The notes beneath the pieces were generated by a model. That model made no database searches. It was not told where the DNA came from and saw only the letters and a program-made list of their open reading frames with translations. Positions 15,094 to 21,190 of a DNA stretch of 21,190 bases are shown in pieces. The stretch comes from 2-01-FULL-49-22 sp964639445. GTDB taxonomy: Bacteria > Patescibacteriota > Saccharimonadia > Saccharimonadales > UBA10212. The position numbers and the translations under genes were made by a program. Positions within the stretch are counted from its first letter, which is position 1. Every line of letters starts with the position of its first letter. Location of the stretch: assembly GCA_964639445.1 (NCBI GenBank), contig CAZXDA010000008.1:1-21190 (forward strand). Direction: 5' to 3'.

Positions 15094-16766
15094 GGGGTAT
15101 TATCCTTAACTTGCTGCAGAACTATGTGAATTCTGCTGGTTTTCTTGGGCGCTTTGCTTACCCAAAACGGGCTCATTCTAACATCCACGTTCTTGACTCC
15201 CGGATAGTCGCTAAGCAGCGATTTGATTTCGCCGGCTTTTTTACCGCCAACTTGTTTAGCAATAGCGGTCGTGTTGATGGTCGGCACGGCTGTAGTGCTT
15301 TCGCTAATGCTTAGCGTAGCGGCTGTCGGCGAACTTTGGCTCTGAACAGCTACTGCTGCGCCTTGTAAAACGTCATCTGTGCCGATTTTTTGCCGGCTTT
15401 GATCGATTTGTTTATTGAGTTCGTCGGTTATGGCCTTTTTTAAATCATTTTTTTGCACCACCAAAACACTGTAGGTAATTTTAATGGAAACACTGGCCGC
15501 GGCCGCCGGCTGGCCAACAGCCGGCGAGGCATTAACCACCGGGTCGGCGGCTTTAAGCGTCGAGGCAATAATGTAAAAGTTCTGATCACTCAGCTGCTTT
15601 TTAAAATTATCTGTAAACTTGGTCTTGTCTTGATCGGTGATTTTACTCTTAGCACCGTCCACATCAGACTGAGCTAAGACTGTTACGACATTATCTGTTC
15701 CGCCGCTAAAGGCATTGCTATTGCCGGCCGTTACGCCGCTTGGCTGCCCGGAAACGCTAAAAGTTTGGCCGGCGGCTAAGTTGTATTTGCTGCCTCCCTG
15801 CTGCGCCACCACATCAACATTGCCGATGTGCCCGCCGCTTGATTTGCAGTTGCCGTAAATATCAAAGTTACCAGAATCAAGCGAAGCCGATTTTTGCGTT
15901 ATAAAAGTCAATCCGCCACTGCTAATACCTGTCCCAGCAGGCACAGTTACAGCGCTGCCTGTGCAGTTTTTGAGACTGACTGTACCGGAGGCTTTATTGC
16001 CGTTATTTTGTTGGCCGGTGGCTTGAACCTGTTGATTAGATGTTAGATCGGACGTCTTTAAGACCGCTGGAATAATTCCCTTATTTTCATCGAGTGATTT
16101 AGCGCTATCAGAAGTGTTGAGCTGGAAGCTGGCCGAAATTGGTGTGGCTTCGGTTTGCAAAGTTATAATCGCCTTTGGCCAGACAAAAATAGCCAAAATA
16201 ATAAAGACAATAAATGCAATAAAGGCCGCTATACCAGCTGCCAACAACAGTCTGAAGCGTTCAAAATTAGGTATTTTGGACCGTTTATTGCGCGACGGTT
16301 TAGTAGCCGCTCTTTTGGTGGCTTTTTCTTCTTCAGCATCCTCCAGTGGGATAGTTTCCGGCTCGGCCTCTGCGCCAGCGGCTAATTCACCAATTGAGCG
16401 GTGATAGTCAAGCTTGGCATCTTTGGCATCTACTTCAGCGTCCGGATCCACCGGGACCGCCGGTTTTTCTGGCGGTAAATCAGCTGGTAGAGGCGGGATC
16501 TCCGGCTGGCTTTGCAGACTTTTAGATACCATAATGCCGGCTGCGCCAGCCAGGGGTAGCAGTGCCGATTCGGCCGTGACCAAAACCACGTTTTTGCCGG
16601 CCGAATCGGCACTGCGTTTCAAAAGCCGCATATTAACAATGCTCTGCAATGCGGCAAAACGTTTAGGCAGCACCAGGGCTACGATCTTCTCTTTGGCGCT
16701 TTCAACTTTATCAATAATGGTTGTTATATCATCATCAACATCCAAATAAATAGTTTCTTTTTTCAT
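15090..16766 (-). CDS. Membrane protein with N-terminal cytoplasmic domain and baseplate-J-like ectodomain
   Basis: A 558-residue protein of uncertain role. The N-terminal domain (1-90, YLDVDDDITTIIDKVESAKE, then KIVALVLPKRFAALQSIVNM) is of a type I associate with Patescibacteria. A Pro/Glu/Ala-rich linker (about 91-165) leads to one membrane helix (172-195, ending in WPKA). The outer part (196-558) is Ser/Thr/Gly-rich and beta-predicted; KASGTVSLKNCTGSAVTVPA and TFITQKSASL resemble the segment that leads automatic annotation to call such proteins baseplate J/gp47-like. Cys268 and Cys307 could form a disulphide. It sits between ftsA (ATGA overlap) and ruvX (GTGA overlap), so a role with FtsA at the membrane is a reasonable guess. 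A perfect 18-bp inverted repeat lies in the N-domain coding sequence. Confidence 0.72.
   Translation of the reverse strand: MKKETIYLDVDDDITTIIDKVESAKEKIVALVLPKRFAALQSIVNMRLLKRSADSAGKNVVLVTAESALLPLAGAAGIMVSKSLQSQPEIPPLPADLPPEKPAVPVDPDAEVDAKDAKLDYHRSIGELAAGAEAEPETIPLEDAEEEKATKRAATKPSRNKRSKIPNFERFRLLLAAGIAAFIAFIVFIILAIFVWPKAIITLQTEATPISASFQLNTSDSAKSLDENKGIIPAVLKTSDLTSNQQVQATGQQNNGNKASGTVSLKNCTGSAVTVPAGTGISSGGLTFITQKSASLDSGNFDIYGNCKSSGGHIGNVDVVAQQGGSKYNLAAGQTFSVSGQPSGVTAGNSNAFSGGTDNVVTVLAQSDVDGAKSKITDQDKTKFTDNFKKQLSDQNFYIIASTLKAADPVVNASPAVGQPAAAASVSIKITYSVLVVQKNDLKKAITDELNKQIDQSRQKIGTDDVLQGAAVAVQSQSSPTAATLSISESTTAVPTINTTAIAKQVGGKKAGEIKSLLSDYPGVKNVDVRMSPFWVSKAPKKTSRIHIVLQQVKDNTP
16559..16615. repeat. 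Perfect 18-bp inverted repeat inside the membrane-protein gene
   Basis: GCAGTGCCGATTCGGCCG and CGGCCGAATCGGCACTGC, with a 21-nt loop. The arms encode RSADSAG and TAESAL in the N-terminal domain. It is the longest perfect palindrome I found in the window. Confidence 0.95.
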
Positions 16767-18055
16767 ACACGCAGCACTTTGTTAAGCTTATCTTTAATCG
16801 ACATACTAGTTTCTGCTGCGCCGGAGTTGATAGTATCCAATCCTACCCTCAAAAGCCCCATGGCGGTAATAAATGTATGATCAGTTACATCGCCTGTGGT
16901 ATCCGTAATACCAACTACTTCGTCCGGCTGGATGTGCTGAATTGTTGGTTTTTTGGTGAACGGCAGGTTTTTGTACCAGGCACCCTTTTCCAGCTCGTCC
17001 ATTAGCATCTCCAGGCTGGAGCCGCCGCCACACAGCAGCATGCGGTGTGGCAAGTTATCCAGCTTGTTAAATTCGGCCAGCGCCAGCTCGACGCCGTTTA
17101 CCCAGACTTTCAAAGTTTTAGATAGGGCTTTTTGTATCTGTTGACGCCGCTCAGCTGACACTTTTGAAGAACTCAACCCAACCTTTAAAGATTCGGCTCT
17201 GTTAAAATCTATATCCATCTCACGGGCAACAGCAGACGTAAAAGCCCGGCCGCCAATGCCAAACATCTTAGTACCCTCTACGCCACCTTCGTTAACTACC
17301 GCAATATCGGTTGTGCCGCCGCCAACATCCATTAATACAGCGCTGACGTTAGCATTCGGGTCATCACCCACCACCGAACGGGCCACCGCAAAAGGCTCGG
17401 CGGCGACCGCTAAAAGATCGAGGTCAAGTTCGGCAGCCGTGCGTTCCAGCGCGCCAATATGAATCATTGGCGCAAAGGCCGTGTACATTTCTACTTCCAC
17501 GCCTTTGCCCTGAAAGCCAACCGGATTAGTCACTTTATAGCCGTCAATATCAATTCTAACCAAAGCACTGTTGACCAGACGGACATGCACGTCTTTGCCG
17601 CCCAATTCCCAAGCCAACTGCTTGCGAGCCTGGGCCTCAGCCCGCTCTTGTACTATTTCAATTATTCGCTCCATTTCGTCAATGCTCAGTTCTTTGGTAG
17701 GATTCTTGCGCATAAAACGGACAGTTGAGGTCGTGCCTTTGACCAGCTCGCCGGCAATACCTATCACGGCGGTACGGACACTGACTTGGGCCTGCCGCTC
17801 GGCTGCCGCCAGCGCCTGGTCACAGTTAGCAACAACGGCGGCGATATCGGCAATAGCACCGGCCTGCATATCCGATAGCCCCTGGTGCGATCGGCCAACA
17901 CCTATAATTTCCACCTCATCACCAATAATACGGCCGATTAAAGCCTTGATAAATTCCGTACCGACATCTAGCGCCACCAAATAGTCGCCCACCGGTTTAC
18001 CGCTGCTTTTAACTTTCGGCACTTTGTTTTTTAGAGCCTTAGCTTTTTCAAGCAT
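16763..18055 (-). CDS. ftsA: FtsA-like actin-fold cell division protein
   Basis: A 430-residue actin/Hsp70-fold ATPase of the FtsA/PilM group. Phosphate 1 motif LVALDVGTEFIKALIG (26-41), phosphate 2 DVGGGTTD (243-250) and adenosine motif LLCGGGSSL (340-348) are intact. An SHS2/1C-type insert occupies about 93-205. The C-terminus SIKDKLNKVLRV looks like the amphipathic membrane-targeting helix of FtsA. No ftsZ is visible in the window, and the next gene encodes a membrane protein, so a PilM-like role is the main alternative. It starts an operon with the membrane protein, ruvX and mltG. TGGTATAAT ends 10 nt before the ATG with no Shine-Dalgarno, suggesting a leaderless mRNA. Confidence 0.88.
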   Translation of the reverse strand: MLEKAKALKNKVPKVKSSGKPVGDYLVALDVGTEFIKALIGRIIGDEVEIIGVGRSHQGLSDMQAGAIADIAAVVANCDQALAAAERQAQVSVRTAVIGIAGELVKGTTSTVRFMRKNPTKELSIDEMERIIEIVQERAEAQARKQLAWELGGKDVHVRLVNSALVRIDIDGYKVTNPVGFQGKGVEVEMYTAFAPMIHIGALERTAAELDLDLLAVAAEPFAVARSVVGDDPNANVSAVLMDVGGGTTDIAVVNEGGVEGTKMFGIGGRAFTSAVAREMDIDFNRAESLKVGLSSSKVSAERRQQIQKALSKTLKVWVNGVELALAEFNKLDNLPHRMLLCGGGSSLEMLMDELEKGAWYKNLPFTKKPTIQHIQPDEVVGITDTTGDVTDHTFITAMGLLRVGLDTINSGAAETSMSIKDKLNKVLRV

Positions 18056-18065
18056 AATCAGATTG

Positions 18066-18074
18066 ATTATACCA
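18066..18074 (-). promoter_or_regulatory. Extended -10 promoter for ftsA operon, probably leaderless
   Basis: TGGTATAAT on the minus strand, 10 nt before the ftsA ATG. It lies in the 35-nt gap after the alaS stop codon. Confidence 0.6.
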
Positions 18075-18090
18075 CGCTAACTCTTCAGGA

Positions 18091-19935
18091 TCACCGCAAA
18101 ACAGCTCTTATTCTACGGACGCCAGCGGAGGATGATTCTTCTTTGACTATTTTGAATTTTCTATTATTTTCGCCAATTTGGCCGGTATGCTCCACGTGCG
18201 GACCGCCGCAGATTTCGCGGCTGAAGGGATGAGCTGAATCGCCGATTGTATATACCTTTACGCTATCGCCGTATTTATCTCCAAAGGTGCCGCTGGCAGT
18301 TTTTAATGCTTCTTCAGTTTTTTCTTCTTTCCACGTTACTGGTAAATCTTCGGCAATTTTTTGATTGACAATATCTTCAACCTGCTTAACTTGCTCTGGC
18401 GTCATTTTTTCCGGATGACTAAAGTCAAACCGCGTCCTCTCAGCGGTGATATTGCTACCACGCTGCACCACATGCTGGCCTAACACATCTTTAAGCGCCT
18501 GATACATCAAATGAGTAGCCGTATGCAGCTTAACGACTTCTTCCGACTGATCCGCCAATCCACCTCTAAACATCCCTTGTGCCGCCGTCTGACTACGCTG
18601 ACGCTGGTTCTCCATAAGCTTATCGAACTCCTTGCGCCAATCTTCATCAATTGGAATCTTCCTCTTTTTGGCTTCCTCCAAACTTAGCTCGACTGGAAAC
18701 CCATGAGTATCATAAAGCCTGAAGATGTCTTTTCCCGTCATCCCGGACTTGATCCGGGATCCAGTCTGGATTCCGGCCTTCGCCGGAATGACAATTTTTT
18801 CGAATTCTCTCAGGCCATTTCGGAGGGTTTGGCGAAAAGTTTTTTCCTCCTTGGATAATATTTCTGCGACTTTTTCGCGATTTTTGACTACTTCCGGGAA
18901 ATCATCATGATATAAGTCAGCTATAATCGGCACTACTTGCTGGCATAAATCGTGTTCAATACCTAAGTCAAAGGCAAAACGCACTGCTCGTCTGATCAAC
19001 CGGCGTAGCACATAACCTTGAGTTTTGTTGCTAGGCACCACGCCGTCAACCGCCAAAAAGGCGGCTGCCCGTAAATGGTCGGCAATTACGCGCATGCTAG
19101 CCTGATGTTGCTCGTATTGCTGGCTACTAAGTTTTTCTAGGCCGGATATTATTGGCTTTATTAGGCTAATTTGAAAGATATCTGGCGAGTTAATACTAGC
19201 CGCCGCAATTCGTTCTAGCCCGCCACCAAAATCAACATTCGGTTTTGGTAGTTTTTCAAAACCGGTCGCTGTTTTTTTATATGTCATGAAGACACTGTTA
19301 CCTATTTCGAGGAATCGGCCGCAGTCACAGTTTGGATGACAGTGTTTGCCATATTTTTCATCATGCGGCGTTCCGAAATCGTAGAAAATCTCGGAATCTG
19401 GCCCACCCGGCTCACCCACCTGCATTTTGGATGGCTCGCCTTCCCGGCTCCACCAATTATGCTTGGTGCCGTAAAAAACTATGCGCTCCCTTGGAACACC
19501 TAGGCTTTCCCAGATTTTGGCCGATTCGCTGTCTTTTGGCACGCCGGTTTTTTGGTCACCCTCAAAGCAGGTTACCCAAAGCTTATCTTTGGGTAGCTTC
19601 AGCTCTTTAGTAAAGAATTCCCATACCCAAGCCAGCTGCTCTTTTTTATAGTAATCACCCAAGCTCCAATTGCCGAGCATTTCAAAAAAAGTAGTGTGGC
19701 GGTTGTCGCCGACCTCGTCCATGTCTTCGGCGCGGAAGCATGTTTGGCTGTTGGTTAATCGCTGCCCCTCTGGATGCGGCAACCCCAGCAAATACGGAAT
19801 CAGCGGCTGCATGCCGCTGCCGGTAAACAAGGTTGTTGGGTCATCCTGTGGCACTAAGCTAGCGCGGGGAACAATCTTGTGCCTGCGAGCCTTAAAAAAC
19901 TCCAAATATTTTTTTCTAATTTCCTGCGCCGTCAT
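18091..19935 (-). CDS. alaS: Alanyl-tRNA synthetase, short form lacking C-Ala domain
   Basis: Charges tRNA-Ala and clears mischarged Ser/Gly. It has 614 residues against about 875 in E. coli. The class II catalytic core (1-240) has FTGSGMQPLIP and RHTTFFEMLGNWSLGDYYK, then C-x-C motifs (CHPNCDCGRFLEIGN, 199-213). The tRNA-binding region spans about 240-455. The editing domain carries HTATH (471-475) and CGGPH (576-580), so all four zinc/editing ligands remain. It ends at GVRRIRAV, without the DHHA1/C-Ala domain. Residues 382-400 (VIPAKAGIQTGSRIKSGMT) come from a palindromic repeat inserted in frame before DIFRLYDTHGFP. The ATG overlaps the target duplication of a 183-bp element, and GAGG 10 nt upstream may be the Shine-Dalgarno. 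mnmA lies upstream, probably once directly co-transcribed. Confidence 0.95.
   Translation of the reverse strand: MTAQEIRKKYLEFFKARRHKIVPRASLVPQDDPTTLFTGSGMQPLIPYLLGLPHPEGQRLTNSQTCFRAEDMDEVGDNRHTTFFEMLGNWSLGDYYKKEQLAWVWEFFTKELKLPKDKLWVTCFEGDQKTGVPKDSESAKIWESLGVPRERIVFYGTKHNWWSREGEPSKMQVGEPGGPDSEIFYDFGTPHDEKYGKHCHPNCDCGRFLEIGNSVFMTYKKTATGFEKLPKPNVDFGGGLERIAAASINSPDIFQISLIKPIISGLEKLSSQQYEQHQASMRVIADHLRAAAFLAVDGVVPSNKTQGYVLRRLIRRAVRFAFDLGIEHDLCQQVVPIIADLYHDDFPEVVKNREKVAEILSKEEKTFRQTLRNGLREFEKIVIPAKAGIQTGSRIKSGMTGKDIFRLYDTHGFPVELSLEEAKKRKIPIDEDWRKEFDKLMENQRQRSQTAAQGMFRGGLADQSEEVVKLHTATHLMYQALKDVLGQHVVQRGSNITAERTRFDFSHPEKMTPEQVKQVEDIVNQKIAEDLPVTWKEEKTEEALKTASGTFGDKYGDSVKVYTIGDSAHPFSREICGGPHVEHTGQIGENNRKFKIVKEESSSAGVRRIRAVLR
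18737..18792. repeat. 56-bp GTCAT...ATGAC palindromic element in frame within alaS
   Basis: Outer ends GTCAT/ATGAC. Two hairpins lie side by side: ATCCCGG...CCGGGAT (18740-18760) and ATTCCGGC...GCCGGAAT (18770-18789), joined by the symmetric ATCCAG-T-CTGGAT. The right half matches the repeats at 6324 and 20317. It is translated in AlaRS. Confidence 0.88.
19573..19595. repeat. Perfect 9-bp inverted repeat inside alaS
   Basis: TACCCAAAG, loop CTTAT, CTTTGGGTA. It encodes LPKDKLWV, a normal family segment. Confidence 0.8.
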
Positions 19936-20118
19936 CCCGATTAGACCTCAATCTCCAGCTTTAAACTATAGCAAATAGTTGGAAGCAAAACCTGCCGTCC
20001 AACGAACAACTTAGATTCGGAAATGAGGGAGTGAGGTCTAACGGGATAGACCCCGTTAGAAGTCTGATTCTGCTTTAGCAAATCAGAGCTAGCGTATGCG
20101 ATGCTACTTCTAATCGGG
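19936..20118. mobile_element. MITE-like palindromic element between mnmA and alaS with GTCAT target duplication
   Basis: A 183-bp element bounded by perfect 10-bp terminal inverted repeats, CCCGATTAGA (19936-19945) and TCTAATCGGG (20109-20118). It is flanked by GTCAT on both sides (19931-19935 and 20119-20123) in direct orientation, as expected of a target duplication. It is built of two back-to-back multibranch stems: 19936-19950 with 20032-20045, and 20049-20063 with 20106-20121. At the centre is a perfect 9-bp hairpin (TCTAACGGG / CCCGTTAGA, 20037-20060). No transposase is encoded. A 60-codon open frame on the minus strand (20123-19941) crosses it. The 20124-20141 remainder is the old mnmA-alaS spacer. 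Confidence 0.72.
19965..19973 (-). promoter_or_regulatory. Possible extended -10 promoter for alaS inside the element
   Basis: TGCTATAGT on the minus strand fits TGnTATAAT with one mismatch. A start near 19958 would give a 22-nt leader containing GGAG and GAGG before the alaS ATG. If used, the inserted element now supplies the alaS promoter. Confidence 0.4.
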
Positions 20119-20141
20119 GTCATCGATTACAGTTTAACAGT

Positions 20142-21190
20142 TTAGACTACTATACCACCACCCAGAACTTTATTGCCGGAGTAGAAGACGGCGGATTGGC
20201 CAGGAGTTAGGGCGCGGACTTCTTCCTCGAGTTCGACAGCAGCGGTCAAATTACTTGACCTGTTAAGTTTTTTGACCGGGATGAGGGGAGCGCGGTGACG
20301 AGTTCGGACATATAGACTGGATTCCCGCTTGCGCGGGAATGACGACCCTGGACCTAGCCAGTGCATATCTGTTAGTCGCACCTTCTTGCTCCAGAGCTTT
20401 TCGTCTTGTAGGTCAGTAGTGACATGAATCTCGTTTTTCTTCATGTTCTTACCGGTGACGTAATACGGCAAACCACCACCGACTTCCAAGCCGTGGCGCT
20501 GGCCGATGGTATAGAAAATGGCGCCGTCGTGCTGGCCGACGACCCTACCATACTGATTGATGATCTTGCCTGGACTTTCTTTGACATACTGGCTCAAAAA
20601 ATCCTTAATGCCAACTTTGCCGACAAAGCAGATGCCCATACTCTCTTTTCTGTTGGCAGAAATTAGGCCATACTTTTTAGCAATTTCTCGCACTTCCTGT
20701 TTTGTTAAGTCAGACAGCGGAAATAGAACTTTATCCAAAGCCTTGTGATCAATGCGGTATAAAAAGTATGTTTGATCCTTGTTCTCATCGCGAGCGCGCA
20801 TTAGCTTGCCGTTTTTAACTTTGGCATAATGCCCTGTGGCAATATAATCTGCGCCATCTGCTAACGCGGTCTCCAGAAACAGCTTAAACTTGACTTCCTG
20901 ATTGCACATGATGTCCGGGTTGGGTGTGCGGCCGGCTTTATATTCGCGGATCATATAATCAACAACTCTGTGCTTGTACTCCTTTTCAAAATCGTAAACT
21001 TTGAAATCAATGCCAAGTTGTACAGCTATTCGCTTAGCATCCTGATAATCTTCCATCCAGGGGCACTTTACACCCGGCAAATCTTGGCTCCAATTTTTCA
21101 TATAAACACCGACGACCTCATAGCCCTGCTCTTTGAGTAGCAAAGCGGCCACACTAGAATCAACGCCCCCGCTGAGGCCCACAAACACTC
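20142..21190 (-). CDS. mnmA: tRNA-specific 2-thiouridylase MnmA (5' end cut)
   Basis: Makes 2-thiouridine at the wobble position of tRNA. Only the first few codons are missing: the frame enters the window at FVGLSGGVDSS, the PP-loop ATP site. Both catalytic cysteines are present, in NPDIMCNQE and MGICFVG. The tRNA-binding middle (YTIGQRHGLEVGGG) and the C-terminal barrel (ALTPGQSAVFYSGNKVLGGGIV) are clear. The C-terminal barrel is enlarged by two palindromic repeats read in frame: GSSFPRKRESS (20317-20345) and KKLNRSSNLT (20244-20277). The stop lies 18 nt before one GTCAT copy, so the gene probably once ran directly into alaS. Confidence 0.95.
   Translation of the reverse strand, partial: VFVGLSGGVDSSVAALLLKEQGYEVVGVYMKNWSQDLPGVKCPWMEDYQDAKRIAVQLGIDFKVYDFEKEYKHRVVDYMIREYKAGRTPNPDIMCNQEVKFKLFLETALADGADYIATGHYAKVKNGKLMRARDENKDQTYFLYRIDHKALDKVLFPLSDLTKQEVREIAKKYGLISANRKESMGICFVGKVGIKDFLSQYVKESPGKIINQYGRVVGQHDGAIFYTIGQRHGLEVGGGLPYYVTGKNMKKNEIHVTTDLQDEKLWSKKVRLTDMHWLGPGSSFPRKRESSLYVRTRHRAPLIPVKKLNRSSNLTAAVELEEEVRALTPGQSAVFYSGNKVLGGGIVV
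20244..20277. repeat. Degenerate ACTTGAC palindrome inside mnmA (family copy 4)
   Basis: GGTCAAATTACTTGAC, CT, GTTAAGTTTTTTGACC: 16-bp arms with 13 matches. It has the same core as the copies at 2771, 4248 and 11156. It encodes VKKLNRSSNLT, which has no counterpart in the MnmA sequences I know. Confidence 0.7.
20317..20345. repeat. ATTCCCGC...GCGGGAAT palindrome in frame within mnmA
   Basis: Perfect 8-bp arms (20321-20328, 20333-20340) with flanks CTGG and GACGA matching the copies at 6324 and 18766. It is translated as SSFPRKRES in MnmA. Confidence 0.85.

Noticed and set aside
20049..20121. tRNA-like fold (7-bp end stem GACCCCG/CGGGGTC with two inner hairpins)
   Set aside because: No T-loop GTTC, no anticodon arm of the right size and no CCA context; it is half of the palindromic element.
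19941..20123. 60-codon minus-strand frame as a real gene
   Set aside because: It lies wholly inside the palindromic element and starts in the duplicated target site. It may be translated or coupled to alaS, but I see no protein-like features, so I list it only within the element.
19936..20141. T-box riboswitch controlling alaS
   Set aside because: The region is highly structured and upstream of a synthetase, but I find no T-box core (TGGNACCGCG) and no antiterminator/terminator with a U-run. Terminal repeats plus a direct GTCAT duplication fit an inserted element better.
1..21190. CRISPR array, rRNA or tRNA genes, phage or integrase genes
   Set aside because: I looked on both strands and found no regular spaced repeats, no rRNA or tRNA signatures and no integrase or transposase.

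Overview
The window carries a compact set of bacterial housekeeping genes, mostly on the minus strand. Several traits point to a Candidate Phyla Radiation (Patescibacteria) genome: an alanyl-tRNA synthetase that ends after its editing domain, a membrane protein of a type I associate with that radiation next to an FtsA-like gene, ObgE without a C-terminal extension, and many short overlapping operons. TGA is used as a normal stop (bL25, alaS, ftsA, obg), so the recoded Gracilibacteria/Absconditabacteria are unlikely. Saccharibacteria is possible but cannot be proved from this sequence.

Layout. 1-773: 5' part of uvrC (minus). 774-996: a leader region with an extended -10 promoter, a 16-codon leader peptide and competing hairpins, upstream of an ABC exporter (997-2772, plus). 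2786-4259: bL25 (minus) and DedA (plus), diverging from a palindromic promoter region. 4274-6311: a minus-strand operon of a CYTH protein, a divergent M20 metallohydrolase homologue and a small unknown protein. 6312-6532: a repeat-rich gap. 6533-9379: uvrA (minus). 9541-10006: GIY-YIG protein plus a small membrane protein (plus). 9990-12412: obg-exoI operon (minus). 12554-13555: LysM-CHAP protein (minus). 13574-18055: ftsA / baseplate-J-like membrane protein / ruvX / mltG operon (minus) with 4-nt overlaps. 18091-21190: mnmA-alaS (minus), with mnmA cut by the window end.

Themes. Genes for cell wall and division (FtsA, membrane protein, MltG, LysM-CHAP) sit together. Excision repair (UvrA, UvrC), ExoI and RuvX cover DNA maintenance. 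bL25, Obg, AlaRS and MnmA cover translation and tRNA modification.

The most unusual feature is palindromic DNA. A 183-bp element with 10-bp terminal inverted repeats and a 5-bp GTCAT duplication lies exactly at the alaS start codon and splits an apparent mnmA-alaS operon. A GTCAT...ATGAC / ATTCCC...GGGAAT family has three copies, two of them in frame inside alaS and mnmA. An ACTTRAC-NN-GTCAAGT family has four copies, two as shared ends of convergent genes and two inside exoI and mnmA. Separately, perfect inverted repeats with 9-18 bp arms are embedded in coding sequence that looks conserved (membrane protein, obg, exoI, uvrA, alaS). Several first genes of transcription units have a -10 box 6-11 nt before the start codon and no Shine-Dalgarno sequence, which suggests leaderless mRNAs.
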